In this document: in pieces, positions 1 to 8,949 of the stretch
Position numbering within the stretch: the stretch's first letter is position 1
Layout of the letters: each line of letters starts with the position of its first letter
NCBI RefSeq assembly: GCF_044430645.1
Contig: NZ_JAWUDN010000007.1
Location: forward strand, 124,001 to 188,000
Length of the DNA: 64,000 nucleotides
Reading direction: 5' to 3'
From: Ewingella allii
GTDB lineage: Bacteria; Pseudomonadota; Gammaproteobacteria; Enterobacterales; Enterobacteriaceae
Made by a program: the position numbers and the translations under genes
Notes under the pieces: model-generated
Seen by the model: the letters and a program-made list of their open reading frames with translations, nothing else
Database searches by the model: none
Told to the model about the DNA's origin: nothing

Positions 1-83
1 GAGATTGTTTTTCAAGTTATCTGACATAAAAAACCAGCCCCGTGCTGAAACAAACCCTGCAACCAGATATCAAGGAATTAACC

Positions 84-1319
84 ATGCTCGCCAATAAAAC
101 CGAAAACCCTGCTTATGCAGGGCAAAAAGCGGCCTCCGGATTCCGGCTGGCCTTTATGCTGGTCACCACGCTGTTCTTCCTCTGGGGCTTGTCCTACGGC
201 CTGCTCGACGTGCTGAATAAGCATTTTCAGGAAGTGCTGCACGTCAATAAAGCCCAGTCCGGTCTGCTACAGGCGGCTTACTTCGGCGCTTACTTCGTCA
301 TCGCCCTGCCCGCCGGTTTCTTTATGGACAGATATGGCTACAAGGCGGGGATTTTAGTGGGTCTGTGCCTCTACGCCCTCGGCGCGCTGCTGTTTGTGCC
401 CGCCGCCGGTGCCAGCAGCTTCACCATGTTCTTGCTGGCGCTGTTCGTGATTGCATTAGGCCTGGGCTGTCTGGAAACCGCCGCCAACCCTTATGCCACC
501 GTGCTGGGTGAGCCTGCGGGGGCCGAACGCCGCCTGAATTTAGCGCAATCCTTTAATGGCTTGGGCCAGTTCGTTGGGCCAATCATCGGCGGTTCGCTGT
601 TCTTTAGCGCCACCCAAGGTCCGGCGTCAGAAAGCCTCGATTCGGTAAAAATAACCTATGTCGCCATCGCCGTACTGGTGCTGCTGATTGCCCTGCTGTT
701 TGGCCGCACCAAGCTGCCAGATATTCGCGAGAGTGGCTCTGCATCTCAGCAGGCCAGCGGCTTGGAAAAAGGTCTGTGGCAGCACGGCCACTTCACCGGC
801 GGCGTAATTGCACAGTTCTTCTACGTGGCGGCACAGGTTGGCGTCGGCGCGTTCTTCATCAACTACACCACCGAGCACTGGCACACGCTGTCGAACCAGA
901 ATGCCTCTTATCTGCTGTCTATCGGGCTGGTGAGCTTCATGATCGGCCGCTTCTTCAGCACCTGGCTGATGGGCTTTGTGCGCCCGGCTACCCTGCTGGT
1001 GATTTACGCCATCATTAATATTGTGCTGTGCGGCATCGTGGTGGCGGGGATTGATAATGTCTCGGTGATCGCGCTGGTGGCGGTGTTCTTCTTTATGTCG
1101 ATCATGTTCCCCACCATTTTCGCCATGGGCGTCAAGGACATGGGCAAGCAGACCAAACGCGCCAGCTCGGTGATGATCATGGCGATTGTCGGCGGGGCAA
1201 TCATGCCTTACCTAATGGGCGCGGTCGCTGACCATTACGACACGGCGGTCTCCTATCTCCTGCCGCTGGCTTGTTTTGCCGTGGTGCTAGTCTATGGTTT
1301 ACGTCAGAGAGCGCGTTAA
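84..1319 (+). CDS. FHS-family MFS sugar:H+ symporter (FucP-like)
   Basis: A 411-residue inner-membrane transporter with about 12 hydrophobic segments. The first helices (FFLWGLSYGLLDVLNKHFQ) and the GLGCLETAANPY stretch near residue 140 are typical of the fucose/glucose/galactose:H+ symporter branch that contains E. coli FucP (438 aa). I chose the ATG at 84 because AAGGA lies about 7 nt upstream; a GTG at 42 in the same frame would add 14 residues that look unlike the family. It ends 43 bp before lldD on the same strand, so the two are probably cotranscribed. Inference: the substrate is a sugar or acid whose breakdown gives L-lactate, such as L-fucose through the non-phosphorylating pathway. 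The substrate itself cannot be read from the sequence. Confidence 0.85.
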   Translation: MLANKTENPAYAGQKAASGFRLAFMLVTTLFFLWGLSYGLLDVLNKHFQEVLHVNKAQSGLLQAAYFGAYFVIALPAGFFMDRYGYKAGILVGLCLYALGALLFVPAAGASSFTMFLLALFVIALGLGCLETAANPYATVLGEPAGAERRLNLAQSFNGLGQFVGPIIGGSLFFSATQGPASESLDSVKITYVAIAVLVLLIALLFGRTKLPDIRESGSASQQASGLEKGLWQHGHFTGGVIAQFFYVAAQVGVGAFFINYTTEHWHTLSNQNASYLLSIGLVSFMIGRFFSTWLMGFVRPATLLVIYAIINIVLCGIVVAGIDNVSVIALVAVFFFMSIMFPTIFAMGVKDMGKQTKRASSVMIMAIVGGAIMPYLMGAVADHYDTAVSYLLPLACFAVVLVYGLRQRAR

Positions 1320-1362
1320 GCGCATCGGCTTGCCGGGAAATCCAAAGGAATGCTGAACTATT

Positions 1363-2508
1363 ATGATTATTTCTGCTTCAACTGACTATCGGGCGGCCGC
1401 GCAGCGCAGGCTGCCGCCCTTCCTATTCCACTATATTGACGGTGGTGCCTACAACGAACATACGTTACGCCGTAACACCGCGGACTTAGCGGATATCGCG
1501 CTGCGCCAGCGCATTCTTAATAATATGTCCGAGCTGAGCACCGCCACCACGCTGTTCGGCGAACAGTTGGCGATGCCGGTGATCCTCGCCCCGGTGGGGT
1601 TAACCGGCATGTACGCCCGCCGTGGCGAAGTGCAGGCCGCGCGCGCCGCCGCCAAGAAAGGCATCCCTTTCACGCTGTCCACCGTGTCGGTTTGCCCAAT
1701 TGAGGAAGTGGCGCCAGCTATCGACCGGCCGATGTGGTTCCAGCTGTATGTGTTGAAGGACCGTGGATTCATGCGCAATGCGCTGGAGCGCGCGCAGGCG
1801 GCAGGCGTCAAGACGCTGGTGTTCACCGTCGATATGCCAGTGCCGGGGGCGCGCTACCGTGACGCTCACTCCGGCATGAGTGGCCCAAATGCCGCTGCAC
1901 GCCGCATCCTACAAGCCGTGACGCACCCGCAGTGGGCGTGGGATGTCGGCCTGAACGGCAAGCCGCACGACTTGGGCAATGTCTCGGCTTATCGCGGCAA
2001 ACCCACCACCCTTGAGGACTATATCGGCTGGCTGGGAGCCAACTTCGACCCGTCGATTTCATGGAAGGATTTGGAGTGGATCCGCGAATTTTGGAAAGGG
2101 CCAATGATCATCAAAGGCATTCTTGACCCGGAAGACGCAAAAGACGCGGTGAGATTTGGCGCAGACGGCATCATCGTTTCTAACCACGGCGGCCGCCAGC
2201 TGGACGGCGTGCTCTCCACCACTCGCGCCCTGCCCGCCATCGCCGACGCGGTGAAAGGGGATATCACGATCTTGGCCGACTCCGGCATCCGCACGGGTCT
2301 GGACGTGGTACGCATGATTGCCCTCGGTGCCGACAGCGTGCTGCTGGGCCGCGCTTTCGTCTACGCCCTCGCCGCCGCGGGCGAAGCCGGGGTGATAAAC
2401 TTATTGGAATTGATCGAAAAAGAGATGCGCGTCGCCATGACCCTGACCGGTGCAAAGACCATCGCCGATATCAGTAGAGATTCTTTGGTAGCGGGGAGTT
2501 TTGGTTAA
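1363..2508 (+). CDS. lldD: FMN-dependent L-lactate dehydrogenase
   Basis: Membrane-associated flavoprotein that oxidises L-lactate to pyruvate and feeds electrons to the quinone pool. It reads as E. coli LldD through nearly its whole length (MIISASTDYRAAAQRRLPPF at the start, ARYRDAHSGMSGPNAA mid-protein). The catalytic His is His275 in SNHGGRQLDG, and the FMN-phosphate region ILADSGIRTG and LGADSVLLGRAF is intact. At 381 residues it is about 15 shorter than the E. coli enzyme; the missing part is the variable C-terminal tail. In E. coli the partners are lldP and lldR, whereas here the partner is a FucP-like MFS gene just upstream. No lactate regulator is visible in the window. Confidence 0.95.
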   Translation: MIISASTDYRAAAQRRLPPFLFHYIDGGAYNEHTLRRNTADLADIALRQRILNNMSELSTATTLFGEQLAMPVILAPVGLTGMYARRGEVQAARAAAKKGIPFTLSTVSVCPIEEVAPAIDRPMWFQLYVLKDRGFMRNALERAQAAGVKTLVFTVDMPVPGARYRDAHSGMSGPNAAARRILQAVTHPQWAWDVGLNGKPHDLGNVSAYRGKPTTLEDYIGWLGANFDPSISWKDLEWIREFWKGPMIIKGILDPEDAKDAVRFGADGIIVSNHGGRQLDGVLSTTRALPAIADAVKGDITILADSGIRTGLDVVRMIALGADSVLLGRAFVYALAAAGEAGVINLLELIEKEMRVAMTLTGAKTIADISRDSLVAGSFG

Positions 2509-2526
2509 CCTAGTCAGACAAAGTAA

Positions 2527-2748
2527 TTATCGCCACTCGTCACGACTCTGGTTTTCAAAGGCAACGCCTTCGACCGGCTGGTTTGCCCAGAGTCCAAAAG
2601 CTGAGTCGCTTTGAATCAGGCCACTGGTGTGCGCTAATACGGTAATAGCTTTTCGTATAACTTCATCTCGGGGAACCTGTAACAAGGTTCCCAACTCATC
2701 TAACCGTTGAAGTTCCTTCTCAGATAGATCAATCACCAAGCGAGCCAT
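2527..2748 (-). CDS. CopG/ribbon-helix-helix antitoxin-like protein
   Basis: A 73-residue protein beginning MARLVIDLSEKELQRLDEL, the beta strand plus first helix of a ribbon-helix-helix DNA-binding fold, followed by RDEVIRKAITVLAH. The tail (AFGLWANQP, NQSRDEWR) is the acidic/aromatic kind seen in antitoxins that wrap a toxin. A ribosome binding site (GGAGG) precedes the start. No toxin gene follows it: the 18 bp downstream lead straight into the end of convergent lldD. It may be an orphan antitoxin or a stand-alone regulator. Confidence 0.7.
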   Translation of the reverse strand: MARLVIDLSEKELQRLDELGTLLQVPRDEVIRKAITVLAHTSGLIQSDSAFGLWANQPVEGVAFENQSRDEWR

Positions 2749-2831
2749 AGTAACTTCCTCCTAAGTCCTTTTACCCAGCTTAGCGCTTTTACTCTCATTA
2801 TTGCCAGATTGAAAATAACTATTGCACCAAC

Positions 2832-2856
2832 AAAAACGCCCGCAATAAGCGGGCGT
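2832..2856 (-). terminator. Rho-independent terminator after the small lipoprotein gene
   Basis: A perfect 8-bp stem, ACGCCCGC / GCGGGCGT with a 5-nt loop at 2836-2856. On the minus strand it is followed by a run of five T (the A run at 2832-2836). It lies 22 bp beyond the stop codon of the minus-strand lipoprotein gene. Confidence 0.85.
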
Positions 2857-2877
2857 GATGCAGAGCGAGATCTCGGG

Positions 2878-3099
2878 TTACTTGGTTAAGGCAACGATAC
2901 CCAAGGTCACGGCGGCGACGGCGGCAACACCACCGGCGACGGCGCCTGCGGTATCCCAGTTGTCCTGCGTGGTGCCTTTCATACAGGTGTTGGTGTGAAC
3001 CAAACGGCCTTCGGAGTCGTACATCGGCGGGCACGGAGAGTTGGTGGCGCAGCCCGCCAGTAAGGTTGCCAATAGCCCAGCGATAATGAATTTTTTCAT
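2878..3099 (-). CDS. Small lipoprotein of unknown function
   Basis: 73 residues with a clear lipoprotein signal: MKKFIIAGLLATLLAGC, so lipidation would fall on Cys17. The mature part is short, has two further cysteines (SPCPPMYDSEG, TNTCMKG) and ends in a hydrophobic Ala/Val/Gly-rich segment (AGAVAGGVAAVAAVTLGIVAL) that could insert in or lie along a membrane. It is a single-gene unit with its own terminator at 2832-2856. I do not recognise a specific family. Confidence 0.75.
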   Translation of the reverse strand: MKKFIIAGLLATLLAGCATNSPCPPMYDSEGRLVHTNTCMKGTTQDNWDTAGAVAGGVAAVAAVTLGIVALTK

Positions 3100-3256
3100 G
3101 GTATTCCCTTCATGGTGTCACCCTCTGCAATGGCAGGCTGGGTGATTATCGCGCGACTTTACCACTTTTCTATCGCGCGCCATTATCGGGGAATATTTGC
3201 AAATTATTTGGAATGTAAAGTTTCAGCAATGAACCGCGGGAACTCTGCGCCAAGTG

Positions 3257-4555
3257 CTAAGAAAGCGTAAGCGGCGGCAGTTCGAGGTTCTCGCGGAAGG
3301 TATAGCCGAGATAATCCTCGTCAAGCAGATGGCGTTTTCGCAACTCGGGCAGCAGGCCGTTGAGCAGCAAATCTTCCTGATCGGGCTGGCCTAAACCGTG
3401 GAGGGAAATCACATCCAGTACCCCGGCGTGATAGCGTTTTTCAATGGCGTCGGCCAGCTGTTCCGGCGTCCCAGCGTTAAACCAGTGGCCAGTTTCCTGC
3501 GCCTGAATGATCAATTCGCGCACGGTTAAACCTTGCTGGGCGAAGCGTTTGAAAATCTCCGCACGGCCGCGACGGCGATTGACCTGCGCCACGTCGGGCA
3601 ACAGGCTGGCGGGCAGAGGCTGGTCGAGCGACACGTCGCTCAAATCAATCTCGCCTCCCAGCATATCGGCCAGCTTGAGCCGCCCCTGCTGGTAGTCGAT
3701 GCGTTCATGCTTTTCGCGCAGTCGGCGCGCCACGTCGGCATCGCTTTCGCCAATAACCGAATGGAAAGAGTTCATCACAAACGGCAGATTTTCGTGTCGG
3801 CCATAGGCCCGCGCCCGCTGGTGCAACTGCTCGACGAAGGCCACGGCGTCCTCGAAGGTTGGCTGCGAGGTATAAATCACTTCGGCATAGCGCGCGCCGA
3901 CGGAAACCCCCTCTTCCGACTGGCCGGCCTGAAACTGCACTGGCCGCCGCTGGGGCGGAACCGGCACGTTTAACGGCCCTTGCACGCGGAAGAAATCGCC
4001 GTGGAAATTCACCGGATGCAGCTTTAATGGATCAATCTTGGTGCCGCCGGACGCCGTGCGCTGCACCGCGCTGGCCTCGTTGGCGTCAAACAATGCGTTC
4101 AGCACGGCAATAAACTCTGCCGCGCGGGCGTAGCGTTGGGAAGGGTCTGGCAGATTAGCTCCGCCGAAATTCTCTTCGCCTACCGAGGAGGTGACGGCGT
4201 TCCACGCGGCGCGACCGCCGCTGACATGGTCAAGCGTCGCTACCAGCCGGGCCAGATTATAAGGGTGCTGATAGGTGGTCGACACCGTGGCGACCAGACC
4301 AATATGCTCGGTGACCTGACTGAGCGCGGCCAGCGTGATCAGCGGGTCCTGACTGCCGGTAGACCCCGCCAAACCGGCGGGATCGGCTTGCAGTAAGTCG
4401 GCGGTAAACAGCCCGGTAATTTTCTGCGCTTCGGCCTTACGCGCCAGCTCAACGGCGCGTTTTATGCCCGGTAATGGCCGAGTGTCGTTGGCGGCATAGA
4501 GGTAACTTCCCGCCCCCACCAGCGTTTTTAAGCGTCTTCTGTTGTTTCCAGCCAC
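3257..4555 (-). CDS. NtaA/SnaA/DszA-type FMN-dependent monooxygenase
   Basis: A 432-residue flavin-dependent monooxygenase of the luciferase-like NtaA/SnaA/DszA subfamily (usually 430-460 aa). These enzymes use FMNH2 supplied by a separate reductase to oxidise small organic or organosulfur compounds. Typical stretches are TLAALSQVTEHIGLVATVSTTY, HPYNLARLVATLDHVSGGRAAWN and VTSSVGEENFGG near residues 75-150. The GTG start at 4555 follows a good AAGGGA site. It stands alone, with no flavin reductase or transporter beside it, so the substrate is unknown. An imperfect inverted repeat (GGTAAGCCAA ... TTGGCTACC, about 4571-4618) between its start and the next gene could be an operator. Confidence 0.85.
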   Translation of the reverse strand: MAGNNRRRLKTLVGAGSYLYAANDTRPLPGIKRAVELARKAEAQKITGLFTADLLQADPAGLAGSTGSQDPLITLAALSQVTEHIGLVATVSTTYQHPYNLARLVATLDHVSGGRAAWNAVTSSVGEENFGGANLPDPSQRYARAAEFIAVLNALFDANEASAVQRTASGGTKIDPLKLHPVNFHGDFFRVQGPLNVPVPPQRRPVQFQAGQSEEGVSVGARYAEVIYTSQPTFEDAVAFVEQLHQRARAYGRHENLPFVMNSFHSVIGESDADVARRLREKHERIDYQQGRLKLADMLGGEIDLSDVSLDQPLPASLLPDVAQVNRRRGRAEIFKRFAQQGLTVRELIIQAQETGHWFNAGTPEQLADAIEKRYHAGVLDVISLHGLGQPDQEDLLLNGLLPELRKRHLLDEDYLGYTFRENLELPPLTLS

Positions 4556-4663
4556 GGTATTCCCTTCTTTGGTAAGCCAAAGCTATAAAATAGGGCGCGG
4601 GGCTTTTTATTGGCTACCAAGAAAAAGGCATGAGCTTTCTACAATATAAGATAATCAGAGCGC

Positions 4664-5617
4664 TTACTGGCGCAGCCAAGGGGCGGCGGTGGTCCAGAAT
4701 ATAATATTCGCCCCAAGGTAGTTCTCGGCGAACTGGATAAATTCCTGCTCGGTGAATTTCTTATGGGTTTTAGGATTGGTATAGGTCAGCGTAGGTTGTT
4801 GCACCGCCATCGCCACCAGATTCAGCTTGCCTTTATAGTGATGAAAAAACGGGTAAGCATTTTTCATTTGGCCCTTTTTATAAGGCACAATATCCGGGCC
4901 GCCTAGCCCAATGCCATTGGCCTGCGCCGTTTCAAATAGCCGCGACATATATCCATGGTCGTTATTCCATTCGCAGGGCCAAAAATTGACATACTGCACC
5001 ACGTAGGATTTCTTAAACACCATCTTGGCAAACAGCATATTTTCTTGCGTGGCGGCGAAATAACGCTCACAGGTAAAACCGCGTTTTGCGGCCTGTTTCT
5101 CATCAATATCTATAGAGGTTTCCGGCAAGTTGATCCCGGCAATTCTGCCATCAAAGCTCTTGGCTAGCGCAGCCAAAAGCTGTTGATATTGCTGTCTTAG
5201 TGCAGGATTCCACTGCATCGCTACCCAGCCAGAACCCACCGGTTTGCCTTCTCCTGGGTTATCCGTCTGTTCTAATAAGCCGCCGAGATACTGCGGCTCT
5301 TGCTGGAGATAACTCGGGATATTTTTATGTTGCGGCTCAAAGAAGCGATCTTGCAGTTGAATAAACAGTTTCTTATGCAGTTTATGGGTGAATGCTAAAT
5401 CCTTTTCAATGGCCGAAAAATCATACTGCCCCTTTGCTTTCTCTAACTGCTTCCAGGAATAGACAATCTGCACGCCCTGAATATCATCGCGCTGCAATAG
5501 CGGGCGAATATTTTCTAATTCGTCGGACTCGATAAAAAGGTAATTTTGTGGCGTGGCGGCCTGTACCGCGCTGGCAAATAACAGGGCAAACAGAATAAAC
5601 ATAATGATGAATCGCAT
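4664..5617 (-). CDS. Exported protein with TIM-barrel glycoside-hydrolase-like features
   Basis: 317 residues starting MRFIIMFILFALLFASAVQA, a clear Sec signal peptide. I chose this start over an upstream GTG at 5677 because the extra residues would precede the signal peptide. The mature part resembles clan-A glycosidase-like barrels: IQGVQIVYSWKQLEKAKGQYDFS (residues 45-70), KLFIQLQDRFF, and GINLPETSID, where the Glu sits where an acid/base would be. No exact family is recognised. It is the last gene after the kinase/regulator/DUF2861 genes on the same strand, with an 87-bp gap, so it may be a periplasmic output of that system. Catalysis is unproven. Confidence 0.6.
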   Translation of the reverse strand: MRFIIMFILFALLFASAVQAATPQNYLFIESDELENIRPLLQRDDIQGVQIVYSWKQLEKAKGQYDFSAIEKDLAFTHKLHKKLFIQLQDRFFEPQHKNIPSYLQQEPQYLGGLLEQTDNPGEGKPVGSGWVAMQWNPALRQQYQQLLAALAKSFDGRIAGINLPETSIDIDEKQAAKRGFTCERYFAATQENMLFAKMVFKKSYVVQYVNFWPCEWNNDHGYMSRLFETAQANGIGLGGPDIVPYKKGQMKNAYPFFHHYKGKLNLVAMAVQQPTLTYTNPKTHKKFTEQEFIQFAENYLGANIIFWTTAAPWLRQ

Positions 5618-5704
5618 ACCTGAAACCTTATTTCCACTGAGATAGGAATAACAGTATGGCGATAGCCCCGAGGTCAATTGTCAGAGCAATGTCAGGATGT
5701 AAAA

Positions 5705-6535
5705 CTAATTTTGCAGGCTCAGCAGCGGCCCGGCGAAGCGATGCTCCAGCCGCAGGGTCAAGCCACCCCGCGCCTCCACCCGAATGACCGACATATTAGC
5801 CCAGATGGCGTCGGCGTCCGCGCGCTGCGGCCACGTCTTGGGCTGAAGATTATCGCTGCGCTGCCACCAGATTTGTTGGAAGTCGCTGCGGCGCAGCAAC
5901 GTTTGTTCCAGCCATACCGGCGGGCAGGCCGCTGGCACCGTCGGTGGCCTCAGGGTGATTTTTTGCCCCTGTCGCTGGACCCAGTTCAGCCCGCCGCTGC
6001 CCTGTAAGGCCAGCGTTTGCTGCCACACCTCACTGCCCGAACGGACGGTTAACCTATAAATTCCGGCGGGGAATGGCTCGCCGCGTTCCTGGCTGTCCAG
6101 CCGAAATTGCTGGTCTGGGTCATATTCGGCATTGGCTTGGTTCATTACCTCCTCACCATTGGGCAAAGTCAGTGAGATTTGCAGGTCGTGACGCAAACTT
6201 TTGCCACTGAACTGCACGCGGTAAATACGATTGAGAGGAATATCGCGCTGTATCAGCACCAGTGTCGGGTGATCCAACCAAGAAGGCGCGGCTATCGGCA
6301 GGTCATTGCCGCATTGGCGGGACACCACGGCGTCCAGCGCCTGCCGCCACGCGTCGCGCTGCGCGGCGCTGCTCATCTGCGGCCAAAGGTTAATCAGTTG
6401 CTGCCACGCCTGATCATCTTGCTGGCTGAACAAGGCGTGATACACCGGCTCAAGAGGCGTCGCGGGTAGCGCGCTCTTTACGGGAGGAGCCATCGCCAGC
6501 GTAAGCAACAGGGCAGTAAGAATTTTCGGCGTCAT
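5705..6535 (-). CDS. DUF2861 family periplasmic protein
   Basis: 276 residues with an N-terminal signal peptide (MTPKILTALLLTLAMAPPVKS). The body, with TPLEPVYHALFSQQDDQAWQ and repeated beta-type segments such as GIYRLTVRSGSEVWQQTLAL, matches my memory of the DUF2861 family, found next to VxrAB/WigKR-type two-component genes in vibrios. The start codon overlaps the stop codon of the response-regulator gene by 4 nt, so the two are translationally coupled. Its role is unknown; by context it is likely an accessory of, or output from, an envelope-stress circuit. Confidence 0.7.
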   Translation of the reverse strand: MTPKILTALLLTLAMAPPVKSALPATPLEPVYHALFSQQDDQAWQQLINLWPQMSSAAQRDAWRQALDAVVSRQCGNDLPIAAPSWLDHPTLVLIQRDIPLNRIYRVQFSGKSLRHDLQISLTLPNGEEVMNQANAEYDPDQQFRLDSQERGEPFPAGIYRLTVRSGSEVWQQTLALQGSGGLNWVQRQGQKITLRPPTVPAACPPVWLEQTLLRRSDFQQIWWQRSDNLQPKTWPQRADADAIWANMSVIRVEARGGLTLRLEHRFAGPLLSLQN

Positions 6536-7194
6536 GATGATTTATCCAAACGATAACCCACGCCGCGCACGCTGCTAATAGCAATGCCGGGCAGCTTTTG
6601 GCGCAGTTGCAAAATATGAGTATCTACCGTGCGAGTCGAGGGAAAATGCTGATAGCCCCACACCTGATTGAGTAGCTCATCGCGGGTAAAGACGCGCCCG
6701 GTCATCTGCACCAGCATCGCCAGCAGGGCGAACTCGGTGGCGGTGAGCGCCACCTCGTTTTGCTGCCAGCTGGCCGATTGCCGAGAAGGAAAAAGCAGCA
6801 GCTCGCCGCTGCCCAGTTGCCCTTCCCCCAGTGGCCGTAGCTGTGCGCGAATTCGCGCCAACAGCTCGACGTGGGCAAAAGGCTTGCTGAGGTAATCTCG
6901 CGCCCCGGCTTCCAGACCGGCAACCCGGTCTTCCACATTGACGCGGGCGGTCAGCACAATCACCGGCAGCGCTTTTTTCGCCAGCCAGTTGGGTAAAAAT
7001 CTCAGACTGTCGCCGTCGGGAAATTGCCGGTCAAGGATCACCAGGTCAGCCAGATGCCAGTGATGCTCTACCTGACTTATCTCACTCAGCCACTGGCAGC
7101 TAAAGCCTTCCTGCTGCAAAAAGGCTTGCAACCCCTGCCCCAGCGCGGGATCGTCTTCGATAAGCAGCAGTTGGTCGTGGCATTTACTGTTCAC
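6532..7194 (-). CDS. OmpR/PhoB-type response regulator (VxrB/WigR-like)
   Basis: 220 residues with a receiver domain (acidic pair in LLIEDDPALG, phosphoacceptor Asp55 in LVILDRQFPDG, conserved Lys104 in LSKPF) and a C-terminal winged-helix domain (ALTATEFALLAMLV, VDTHILQLRQKLP, VRGVGYRL). The GTG start at 7194 lies inside the kinase gene, giving an 11-nt overlap, and its stop overlaps the DUF2861 gene. The kinase-regulator-DUF2861 order is that of VxrA-VxrB-VxrC in Vibrio, which responds to cell-wall damage. Function here is inferred from that resemblance. Confidence 0.85.
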   Translation of the reverse strand: MNSKCHDQLLLIEDDPALGQGLQAFLQQEGFSCQWLSEISQVEHHWHLADLVILDRQFPDGDSLRFLPNWLAKKALPVIVLTARVNVEDRVAGLEAGARDYLSKPFAHVELLARIRAQLRPLGEGQLGSGELLLFPSRQSASWQQNEVALTATEFALLAMLVQMTGRVFTRDELLNQVWGYQHFPSTRTVDTHILQLRQKLPGIAISSVRGVGYRLDKSS

Positions 7195-8584
7195 AAGGCA
7201 GCTCCAGGGTGAAGGTAGTCGGTGGGCCGCTGAGGGTCAGTTTTCCGCGTAATCTGCGAGCCACGCGCTGAACAATGCTCAGACCCAGCCCCATTCCCGC
7301 GCGGGAAGAGAGCTGACGGCGCAGCTGCGGCAAACTATTAACGCCAAGATTTCCGGCGTCGCTTACCTCGAGAATCAACCGGCCGTTGCGGCAATTGGCG
7401 CAAAGGCGCACCGGCGGTTTGCCGTGGCGAAATGCGTTATCGAGCAAGTTGTTCAGGCACAGGCTGGACCAATACAGCGGCAGTTCAACCTCAAGGTCGC
7501 TATCAAGGCAAAATATCAGGTCAGGATGTGCCTGAGCGATATGCCACAGCCAATCGCTTAAGGCTATTTTTGATGGCGCTTCCAGCAGGTCGCGCACGCC
7601 GTCCCCGGCAAGATAATGCCGGCTGGCTTCAGCCATCTGGCGCATGCGCTGTACGCTATCGGCCAGCTCGCCGAATCTGGCCTGCGCATCGGGTGACAGG
7701 GTGTCAAAGTCGCGGCGGAAGTGCTCCACCACATTACCCAATTGGCTGATCGGGGTGCGTAATTCGTGGGTGAGCATTTGCACAATAAACCGCTGACGCT
7801 GCTGTAAAAGCCGCCGCTGCCAGCCTGTCCAACCTAACGCCAACAGCGCCAGAAGCAGAGCGAAGGCCAGCAAAACACGCCAACTCCTGGCATAGCTGCT
7901 CACCGGATTGGCACAAAGCGTGCCCAGCGCCACATCGCATCGCCCTCCGGCTTCCACCAGCGAAATGCCTGCCTGCTTAGCCAGCGGCTGCCACACGTCA
8001 GGCGCATAGCGCACCCAGCGCTGGGGCTGCTGCCGCCATAAAATGCCATCCTGCATCAGCCAGTTTTGCCCATTCGCCAGCGCGTCGAGGTTGTCATCCG
8101 ATAACTGCCCCACGCCGCCCAATGCCTGAGGTCTTTCACGCACGTGCAGGTAGGCTTGCATTCGCCCCGACTCGGACGGATGGCGCTGAAGATAGTGCCA
8201 CGCGCTGCTGCCCCCCAGTGGATAGATCGGGTGAGCCGCAAACCACTGCTCCGGCAATTCGGTTTGCTGGCACTGCGCGCGTTCAAATTGTTGAAAAGCT
8301 GGCGGAATCCCTGCGAAAGTGCCCGAACAGTGCTGGCTGTAATGGTAAAGCGTCGAGAGCGCTGGCACGGGCATCTCGCTGAATTGCGGATACAGAGAGG
8401 CAGGCCGCAATAGTAGAGGATCGAGCTGGCGCAGCGGGTTGAGCGAAACCTGCCCCTGAACAGGGGCATTGTCCAATAGGCGAGAGAAATCGCGCAGTGC
8501 CTGAGAAAAAGGCGGCGGCGTGCAGCCGCTGAATATCAGCGCGCTGCAAAATATCAGGCTGAGTGTCCTGACTTTCTCCCTCAT
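7184..8584 (-). CDS. Sensor histidine kinase with DUF3404-type sensor (VxrA/WigK-like)
   Basis: 466 residues. The N-terminus is a signal peptide with a lipobox-like LIFSGC (Cys21). A periplasmic sensor of about 210 residues follows, then one membrane helix (about 236-253), the H-box QMLTHELRTP with His273, and a HATPase domain (NNLLDNAFRHG, GMGLGLSIV). The sensor contains WRQQPQRWVRYAPDVWQPL, typical of DUF3404 kinases such as VxrA/WigK, which answer beta-lactam and wall stress in V. cholerae. Four sensor cysteines (residues 86, 105, 216, 224) could form disulfides. It is the first gene of the operon, with an AGGAG site upstream. Confidence 0.85.
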   Translation of the reverse strand: MREKVRTLSLIFCSALIFSGCTPPPFSQALRDFSRLLDNAPVQGQVSLNPLRQLDPLLLRPASLYPQFSEMPVPALSTLYHYSQHCSGTFAGIPPAFQQFERAQCQQTELPEQWFAAHPIYPLGGSSAWHYLQRHPSESGRMQAYLHVRERPQALGGVGQLSDDNLDALANGQNWLMQDGILWRQQPQRWVRYAPDVWQPLAKQAGISLVEAGGRCDVALGTLCANPVSSYARSWRVLLAFALLLALLALGWTGWQRRLLQQRQRFIVQMLTHELRTPISQLGNVVEHFRRDFDTLSPDAQARFGELADSVQRMRQMAEASRHYLAGDGVRDLLEAPSKIALSDWLWHIAQAHPDLIFCLDSDLEVELPLYWSSLCLNNLLDNAFRHGKPPVRLCANCRNGRLILEVSDAGNLGVNSLPQLRRQLSSRAGMGLGLSIVQRVARRLRGKLTLSGPPTTFTLELPCEQ

Positions 8585-8949
8585 GTTTACCGCACTCCTT
8601 TGCTGAGAATGTCGCGATTATGCCCTGCAATAACAAAAATCCCAACTCAGCAAAACAGACTTTATTTATTGAATTTTATTGTCCTAATTAGCCAGCAGCA
8701 GGATTTCATTGATATCCACACTTTATCTGTTAGTTCTATTTGGGCATGAATTCATAGAGTTATCGAAACATATTCTTCTAATTTTGCTTAAGTAAAGATT
8801 TGTTGGTGCAATTCTCAATCTCTGACTAACATTAAGTCAGCTAATACAACGTGATCGCTTGACGTGGAATTAGTGACATGGCGCACGAACAGTGAATGCG
8901 CGCTCGAACATTCAAAGATGAAAAGTACGGCAATAAAGGGAGAGAGTCT
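8585..8949. other. Divergent intergenic region
   Basis: 365 bp between the minus-strand kinase operon and the plus-strand membrane-protein gene, so it must carry both promoters. It is AT-rich. A short inverted repeat CTGACT / AGTCAG lies at 8822-8840. I see no convincing open reading frame with a ribosome binding site. Confidence 0.5.
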
